A stretch of DNA of 27,240 nt. Origin: Paulinella micropora (lineage: Eukaryota; Cercozoa; Imbricatea; Euglyphida). The position numbers and the translations under genes were made by a program. A model generated the notes under the pieces. It was not told where the DNA came from. It searched no databases and was given only the letters and a program-made list of their open reading frames with translations. This document shows positions 20,876 to 27,240 of the stretch, piece by piece. The stretch covers positions 515,341-542,580 of the forward strand of contig BJOX01000316.1 of the NCBI GenBank assembly GCA_009731375.1, in the 5' to 3' direction. Position 1 is the stretch's first letter, and each line of letters opens with the position of its first letter.

Positions 20876-21211
20876 ATGATACCGTTGCAACGGGTAGCTA
20901 GTACAACTTTAGAACACTTTCACCATCATTTGGGGTGGATCGCCGGGAGATCTTCTATTACCAAAAAAAAGGCAGTGGAGATACTTAAGAAAATGTCCTT
21001 TTACCGACCGGGAACTAAAAAATCACCATCTAAAAGCCGTTCCATGATGTCCATTCGCAGAGCATCCCTCACAATCGCAGTCGCTGGGATTGCAATTTCC
21101 TCTGGATACAGCTTCCAACCGTGTGTTCAAACCGTTTCGGCTTCAAATGACAGTCAGGGTGCGCTTCCTGGGCATATTCTCGCGCCAAGAAAACAACGGT
21201 CACAACAATAA
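20876..21211 (+). CDS. Weak hypothetical ORF
   Basis: From the ATG at 20,876 the frame reads MIPLQRVASTTLEHFHHHLG, then KKKAVEILKKMSFYRPGTKK, SIRRASLTIAVAGIAISSGY and a polar tail to a stop at 21,209-21,211 (111 residues). A short hydrophobic stretch (LTIAVAGIAIS) could be membrane-associated. No splice support, no family recognised. The lack of low complexity makes it more credible than the array frames around it. Confidence 0.3.
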   Translation: MIPLQRVASTTLEHFHHHLGWIAGRSSITKKKAVEILKKMSFYRPGTKKSPSKSRSMMSIRRASLTIAVAGIAISSGYSFQPCVQTVSASNDSQGALPGHILAPRKQRSQQ

Positions 21212-21304
21212 CTGTGTTTGAGAGCACAGTAAGTGTATGTATGCAATCAGTATTTTAGTCACTTTACATGCACCTCGACATACCAAACTTGTTTCTACTT
21301 CCCA

Positions 21305-22293
21305 TGCGTGCATGTATCTATGCATGCATACATGTATACAACATACAAATAAACATACAAATGTACATACATGCATACATACATATGCACATACATACAT
21401 ATGTACATACATACATATGTACATACATACATACATACATACATACATACATACATACATACTTACATACATACATAGAATGTATGTACACATACATACA
21501 TACATACATATGTACATATGTACATACATATGTACATGCATATGTACATACACACATACATACATGCATGCATACATACATACATACATACATACATACA
21601 TACATACATACAAACATACATACATACATACATACATGCATACATACATACATATGTACATACATACATACACACATACATACATACATATGTACATATG
21701 TATGCATGCATGCATGCGTGCATGTATGCATGTATGCATGCATGCATGCATGCATGTATGTATGTATGTATGTATGTATGGTATGTATGTATGTATGTAT
21801 GTATGTATTTGTGTATGTATGTATGTATGTATGCATGCATGCATGCATGCATGTATGTATGCATGCATGCATGCATGTATGTATGTATGTATGTATGTAT
21901 GTATGCATGTATGTATGTATGTATGTATGTATGTATGTGTGTATGTATGTATGTATGCATGTATGTATGTACATATGTATGTATGTACATATGTATGTAC
22001 ATACATACATACATACATACATACATACATACACACATACACACATGCATACATTCATACATACATACATACATACATACATACATACATACATACATAC
22101 CAACATAACATACATAACATATAACATACATAATATACATACGCATAACATACGCACATAACATACATAACATACATAACATACATAACATACATAACAT
22201 ACATTACATACATACATACATACACACATACATACTTACATAACATACATACATAACATACGTACATAACATACATAACATAACATACATACA

Positions 22294-22325
<32 letters not shown>

Positions 22326-22450
22326 CACATACAAACATACATACATACATACATACATACATACATGCATACACACATACATACATACCTACATACATAC
22401 CTACATACATACCTACATACATACATACATACATACATACATACATACAG
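21305..22450. repeat. Strand-switching tetranucleotide block: CATA, then GTAT, then CATA
   Basis: CATAC units to about 21,700, GTATG units (with GCAT variants) from about 21,715 to 21,985, then CATAC units again, changing to CATAACATA. Each switch is a large inverted repeat. All long YIHT/MYVC frames are array translations. Confidence 0.95.
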
Positions 22451-22488
22451 ACATACCTGCAGACCTAACGTATTGCATGCTATACTTT

Positions 22489-22613
22489 CGTGTTTGTTGT
22501 GTGTCACACAGGCGTGTGTTGCCCCATTGGGCCGCCGCGCGCACCATTCCACGTGTTTGTTGTGTGACACAGGCGTGTGTTGCCCCATTGGGCTGTCGCG
22601 CGCACTATTCCAG
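22489..22613 (+). repeat. Tandem duplication of an exon-like segment with acceptor
   Basis: Two units, 22,489-22,551 and 22,552-22,612, about 90% alike by eye. Each contains (c)acacag then GCGTGTGTTGCCCCATTGGG. The second unit ends CAG/GTACAC, a plausible donor, giving a 41-base candidate exon 22,573-22,613 (VCCPIGLSRALFQ in one frame). It may be an upstream exon of the EEP gene, but the phase is untested. Confidence 0.55.
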
Positions 22614-22907
22614 GTACACTAGATTCACCGCTTGATGTTTGTATCTACTATCGCAGCCTTTATATTTCTATTTGAAAGATTTGCGTGGAAAGAAAGTTTT
22701 GGGTGGGTAGGGAGGTAGGGGAGTGGGGGAGGGGGGGGGGGGGGGGGGCAAGGTGTGCAACACACGGAGAAGGGGGGAAAACTGTTGCCGAACCAGAGCT
22801 CGAATACAAAAGCACGTGAAAATAGGTAGCGGCTTGGATGGCGCAGAGAAACGGGCGTTGACGCACGTGACGTAGCGGCGTGGATGGGCACGTCTAGATG
22901 TGTTTTA
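22614..22907. other. Spacer with G-rich tract
   Basis: Contains GGGTGGGTAGGGAGGTAGGGG and then an 18-G run at about 22,701-22,748, a clear G-quadruplex-forming pattern on the + strand. Further on, tagcggcttggatgg and tagcggcgtggatgg are a short local duplication. No gene. Confidence 0.6.
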
Positions 22908-22960
22908 GAAACGTCCGGGTTTTTGTGGCGGCGCAGCAGAGCGGCCCGGCCCTGTTCGCC
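22908..22960 (+). pseudogene. Upstream copy of the FVAAQQ exon
   Basis: TTTGTGGCGGCGCAGCAG with GCGGCCCGGCCCTGTTCGCC, reading VRVFVAAQQSGPALFAM. It matches 23,032-23,080 over about 45 bases, including the preceding ttag. It diverges exactly where the better copy continues into NADVPPRHA. Confidence 0.65.
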
Positions 22961-23031
22961 ATGTCTGCATGTTATGTACGTTACGTATTTTGTTATAGTG
23001 TGTATGTGATGTAATGTTAGAGAAAAGGGCG

Positions 23032-23107
23032 GGATTTGTGGCGGCGCAGCAGGGAGGCCCGGCCCTGTTCGCCAACGCGGATGTGCCGCCCAGACACGCG
23101 CTGCCTC
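23032..23107 (+). CDS. Exon upstream of the EEP domain
   Basis: Reads GFVAAQQGGPALFANADV, then PPRHALP. Start is uncertain (ttag near 23,020 or gcag near 23,049). Of two possible donors, GTATGC at 23,108 leaves one base and is phase-compatible with the EEP exon at 23,481; GTATGT at 23,121 is not. It would place this segment directly before the EEP fold. Its upstream copy is at 22,908. Confidence 0.55.
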
Positions 23108-23480
23108 GTATGCATCTCATGTATGTATGTATATGTTTTGTGGTGGTGGTGTGGGGGGGGGGTTGTGCAGCAGACGTGTGCGGCGTCGCGTCGATCGACT
23201 TGCACTTCATACACACACAATTGCACAATTGTCAACTAAGCAATCGCACAATTGTCAGCTGGGGGGGGGGGGGNNNNNNNNNNTGCAGCAAGCGTGTGTC
23301 GCGTGGCGTCCATCAAACATGCACATATTTGCACCATGTGTGTTCTGCAGCCCAACGTGTGTGTCGTGGCGCTCCATCAACTTGCACTTCCACGCACACA
23401 CACACACACACTTGCACAATGGTGCGGGGTGATTGTGCAGAGCTACGCACACGTGTGCACGTGCACAATGTGTTGTGCAG
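23108..23480 (+). repeat. Intron with three echoes of the EEP motif-1 exon and G-runs
   Basis: Echoes start at the acceptors near 23,170 (reads ADVCGVASIDLHF), 23,288 (ASVCRVASIKHAHI) and 23,350 (CVSWRSINLHF, frameshifted). Two G-runs of 12 or more lie before the first and second echoes; an N gap (23,274-23,283) follows the second G-run. All echoes keep tgcag. Confidence 0.75.
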
Positions 23481-23548
23481 CGCACGTGGTCCGCGTGGCG
23501 TCCATCAACGTGCACTTCCTGCGAGACAACACACTACAACACAGCCTA
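23481..23548 (+). CDS. EEP-family exon A: motif 1 (RVASINVH)
   Basis: Acceptor tgtgttgtgcag; donor GTAACA at 23,549. Two leading bases then 22 codons: HVVRVASINVHFLRDNTLQH then SL, ending in phase 0. The pattern hydrophobic-x-V-A-S-I-N-V-H is that of the first strand of endonuclease/exonuclease/phosphatase proteins, in which the Asn helps bind the catalytic metal. The next good exon (26,019) supplies the second motif, in phase. EEP enzymes hydrolyse phosphodiesters or phosphomonoesters in nucleic acids or lipids; the substrate here is unknown. The fold assignment is inference from motif patterns. Confidence 0.65.
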
Positions 23549-24240
<692 letters not shown>

Positions 24241-26018
24241 CTTGTCCTTGCTGGCGTTGGAGGCAGATTATGCTCTTCTTATTGTCTTACTGACTGACCG
24301 GATGTGCTCTTCTTATTATCTTACTGACTGACCGGATGTGCTCTTCTTATTATCTTACTGACTGACCAGATGTGCTCTTATGATGTTACTGACTGACTCA
24401 CAGGACGGTTTGTGTGACGTCTTGCTGGCGTTAGAGTCAGATGTGCTCTTATCATCTTACTGACTGACTCACAGGACAGTTTGTGTGAAGTCTTGTTGGC
24501 GTCAAAGGCAGATTGTGCTCTTATTACTTATCACCTTACTGACTCACTCAGGACAGTTTGTGTTAAGTCTTGTTGGCGTTAGAGGCAGATTGTGCTCTTA
24601 TTATCTTACTGACTGACCAGATGTTATCTTATCATCTTACTGACTGACTCTCAGGACGGCTTGTGTGAAGTGTTGTTGGCGTTAGAGTCAGAAGAGCTCT
24701 TATTACTTATCATCTTACTGACTCACTCACAGGACGGCTTGTGTGAGTGTTGTTGGCCTTAGAGGCAGATGTTATCTTATCATCTTACTGACGCACTCAC
24801 AGGACGGCTTGTGTGACGTCTTGCTGGCCTTAGAGTCAGATGTTATCTTATCATCTTACTGACTGACCAGATGTTATCTTATCATCTTACTGACTCTCAG
24901 GACGGCTTGTGTGAAGTCTTGCTGGCGTCAGAGGCAGATGTGCTCTTATTACTTATCATCTTACTGACGCACTCACAGGACAGTTTGTGTGAAGTCTTGT
25001 TGGCGTTAGAGGCAGATTGTGCTCTTATTATCTTACTGACTGACCAGATGTTATCTTATCATCTTACTGACTGACTCAGGACGGCTTGTGTGAAGTCTTG
25101 TTGGCTTTAGAGGCAGATGTTCTCTTATCATCTTACTGAATGACTCACAGGACGGCTTGTGTGAAGTGTTGCTGGCCTTAGAGGCAGATGTCCTCTTATC
25201 ATCTGGCTGACTGACTCAGGACGGCTTGTGTGAAGTGTTGCTGGCCTTAGAGGCAGATGTGCTCTTATCATCTGGCTGACTCAGGACGGCTTGTGTGAAG
25301 TGTTGCTGTAGAGGCAGATGTTCTCTTATCATCTTACTGACTGACTTACAGGACGGCTTGTGTCAAGTCTTGCTGGCCTTAGAGTCAGAAGTTATCTTAT
25401 CATCTTGCTGACTGACTTAGGACGGCTTGTGTGAAGTGTTGCTGGCGCTAGAGTCAGATGTTCTCTTATCATCTTACTGCACTGACTCAGGACGGCTTGT
25501 GTGAAGTGTTGCTGGCGTTAGAGGCAGATGTTCTCTTATCATCTTACTGACTGACTCAGGACGGCTTGTGTGAAGTGTTGTTGGCCTTAGAGGCAGATGT
25601 TATCTTATCATCTTACTGACTGACTCAGGACGGCTTGTGTGAAGTCTTGTTGGCCTTAGAGTCAGATGTTATCTTATCATGTCACTGACTGACTCACAGG
25701 ACGGCTTGTGTGAAGTCTTGCTGGCCTTAGAGTCAGATGTGCTCTTATGATCTTACTGACTGACTCACAGGACAGTTTGTGTGAAGTGTTGTTGGGATCA
25801 GAGGCAGATTGCGCTCTTATTACTTTCATCTTACTGACGCACTCACAGGACAGTTTGTGTGAAGTCTTGTTGGCGTTAGAGGCAGATTGTTTCTTATTAT
25901 CTTACCGACTGACCAGATGTGCTCTTATGATCTTACTGACTGACTCAGGACGGCTTGTGTGAAGTGTTGTCGGCCTTAGAGGCAGATGTTCTCTTATCAT
26001 CTTGCTGACTGACTACAG
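24241..26018 (+). repeat. ~70-base minisatellite, 22 full units, built from an intron/exon border
   Basis: Unit: CTTACTGACTGACTCACAG, then GACGGCTTGTGTGAAGTC, TTGCTGGCGTTAGAGGCAGA and TGTGCTCTTATCAT. I count 22 occurrences of GGAC(A/G)G(C/T)TTGTGTGAAG-type cores, plus shorter units lacking that core at the left end. In frame, units read SQDGLCEVLLALEADVL. The left half of each unit is a splice-acceptor region (cacag), and the right half is the first 14 or so codons of the EEP exon that ends the array. Unit lengths vary from about 66 to 80 bases, so frame is not kept. Confidence 0.9.
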
Positions 26019-26096
26019 GACGGCTTGTGTGAAGTCTTGTTGGCGTTGGAGGCAGATGTGCTGTTGCTACAGGAATGCCCTCTGCCCCAAGCATCA
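26019..26096 (+). CDS. EEP-family exon B: motif 2 (ADVLLLQE)
   Basis: The last unit of the minisatellite continues into unique sequence: DGLCEVLLALEADVLLLQEC then PLPQAS, 26 codons, phase 0 at both ends, ending at a consensus donor GTGAGT at 26,097. A-D-hydrophobic3-L-Q-E is the classic second EEP motif, with Glu as metal ligand; it normally follows the N-V-H strand by some 30 residues, and here joining exons A and B puts them at about 28. This spacing supports the gene model. The acceptor is gactacag, slightly different from the cacag of the echoes. Confidence 0.75.
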
Positions 26097-26774
26097 GTGA
26101 GTAGCTTCTTCTGTCTATGCGTGTATACATGTATGTATGTATGTATGTATGTATGTATGTATGTATGTATTCATGTATGTAAGTATGTATGTATGTATGT
26201 ATGTATGTATGTAGGTAGGTGTGTGTGTGTGTATGTATGTATGTATGTATGTATGTATGTATGTATGTATGAATGTATGTATGTATGCATGTATGTATGT
26301 ATGTATGTATGTATGCATGTATGTATGTATGTATGCATCTATGCATGTATGTGTGTATGTATGCATGTATGTATGTACGTACGTATGTATGTATGTATGT
26401 ATGTATGTATGTATGTATGCATGTATGTATGCATGCATGCATGCATCTATGTATATATGTATGCATATATCTATACTCATGTTGTTGTTGTTGATGATGA
26501 CGGGAGGGCAAAGCGTTATTTATGTATGTATGTATGTATGTATGTATGCATATATGTATGTGTGTGTATGTATGTATGTATGTATGTATGTATGTGTGTA
26601 TGTATATATGTATGTATGTGTGTATGTATATATGTATATGTGTATGTATGTATGCATGTATGTATGTATGTATGTATGTACCTATGTATGTATGTCTGTA
26701 TGTACGTACGTACGTACGTATGTACGTATGTATGTATGTATGTACGTATGTATGTATGTATGTATGTATGTAAG
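26097..26774 (+). repeat. Intron B: (GTAT)n arrays with an echo of exon C
   Basis: GTAT units 26,126-26,475, (GTT)4 and GATGATGACG, then GGAGGGCAAAGCGTT at 26,503-26,517, a copy of the first 15 bases around the exon C border, then GTAT units to 26,771 and TAAG acceptor. The echo's own acceptor has been replaced (acGG instead of aaGG). Confidence 0.85.
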
Positions 26775-26810
26775 GAGGGCAAAGCGTTTCAGGCACAGCT
26801 GCAGCACATG
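26775..26810 (+). CDS. EEP gene exon C (12 codons)
   Basis: Between GTATGTAAG and GTCCAC; it reads EGKAFQAQLQHM in phase 0. In EEP proteins the segment after LQE commonly carries a helix of this kind just before a G-Y/F pair; exon D begins GYASGVY. Donor GTCCAC is weak, so the 3' border is less sure. Confidence 0.6.
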
Positions 26811-26841
26811 GTCCACATACATACATACATACATACATACA

Positions 26842-26874
<33 letters not shown>

Positions 26875-26875
26875 G

Positions 26876-26929
<54 letters not shown>

Positions 26930-26937
26930 TTCTGCAG
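26811..26937 (+). repeat. Intron C: (CATA)n then (CT)n serving as polypyrimidine tract
   Basis: (CATA)n to about 26,875 and (CT)n 26,879-26,928, which flows straight into tttctgcag at 26,937. Confidence 0.85.
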
Positions 26938-27003
26938 GGTTACGCCTCCGGCGTCTACTCCCCACCCCTCTTCACTGCGCCTACCGGTCCTGATACAAAA
27001 TAC
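26938..27003 (+). CDS. EEP gene exon D (3' end unresolved)
   Basis: After acceptor tttctgcag, phase 0: GYASGVYSPPLFTAPTGPDT then KY. The final GPDTKY fits the position where EEP proteins have a T/D-x-K-x-G 'yGlaiLSR' strand. There is no GT in 27,001-27,240, so either the donor is GTCCTG at 26,987 (losing GPDTKY), or a non-GT donor is used, or the array is coding. Probably the gene continues past the window. Confidence 0.55.
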
Positions 27004-27240
27004 CTACCTACCTACCTACCTACCTACATACCCACCTACCCACCTACCTGCCTACCTACCTCCTACCTACCTACCTACCTACCTACCTACCCACCTACCC
27101 ACCTACCTGCCTACCTACCTGACTACCTACCTACCTACCTGACTACCTACCTACCTACCTACCTACCTACCTACCTACCTACCTACCTCCTACCTACCCA
27201 CCCACCCACCCACCTACCTACCTACCTACCTACCTACCTA
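27004..27240. repeat. (CTAC)n/(CCAC)n array to window end
   Basis: TACC tetranucleotides with CCCA and CTGC variants, including a duplicated block of about 60 bases. It contains no GT dinucleotide. Confidence 0.95.

Noticed and set aside
21200-22229. Several 200-300-codon YIHT/MYVC frames on both strands
   Set aside because: CATA/GTAT arrays have no stops in most frames, so such frames carry no information.
24241-26018. CRISPR array
   Set aside because: Units are contiguous and diverged across their length, with no unique spacers; the host is eukaryotic, and the unit matches an exon border.

Overview
The window is nuclear DNA of a eukaryote. It shows no operons, but it has short spliced exons with GT/AG borders, introns packed with simple repeats, and fixed-length N gaps typical of a scaffolded assembly. 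Exons are fairly GC-rich, while one 3.9 kb stretch (about 4,940-8,800) is AT-rich. I cannot name the species. An intron-rich, repeat-laden protist, possibly a green alga, is a guess and nothing more.

Layout. 1-2,090: an unrecognised K/E/S-rich protein gene on the + strand. Four exons join in phase, one intron is a pure GTAT microsatellite, and there is one in-frame stop. 2,435-4,940: an island bounded by arrays of a palindromic ATGCAT repeat. It holds a degraded coding region resembling a DOT1-like/Rossmann methyltransferase, then two phase-compatible exons of a basic protein. 4,941-8,800: AT-rich non-coding DNA with a recurring ATATGRCATAT motif and a long inverted repeat. 8,800-10,240: coding relics, poly-A and CATA arrays. 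10,240-15,300: small + strand exon candidates inside TATC, TACC, CT and TTC arrays, plus an inverted duplication about 2 kb apart.

15,305-18,155 (minus strand): at least three convincing in-phase exons ending in a stop, belonging to an unrecognised gene, with one or more candidate exons upstream. 18,480-20,560: TATC and purine arrays with small unique patches. 20,560-21,215: unique DNA with a weak ORF. 21,300-22,450: a CATA/GTAT/CATA block that switches strand. 22,490-27,240: a + strand gene whose exons carry two signatures of the endonuclease/exonuclease/phosphatase (EEP) fold, RVASINVH and ADVLLLQE.

The main observation is a repeated pattern. Exons next to arrays are accompanied by decayed partial copies of themselves, mostly on their 5' side and often retaining the acceptor AG. 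The extreme case is a ~70 bp minisatellite of 22 full units (24,241-26,018) whose last unit is the real EEP exon. I call these 'exon echoes'. They suggest that intron arrays here grow by tandem duplication of intron/exon borders.
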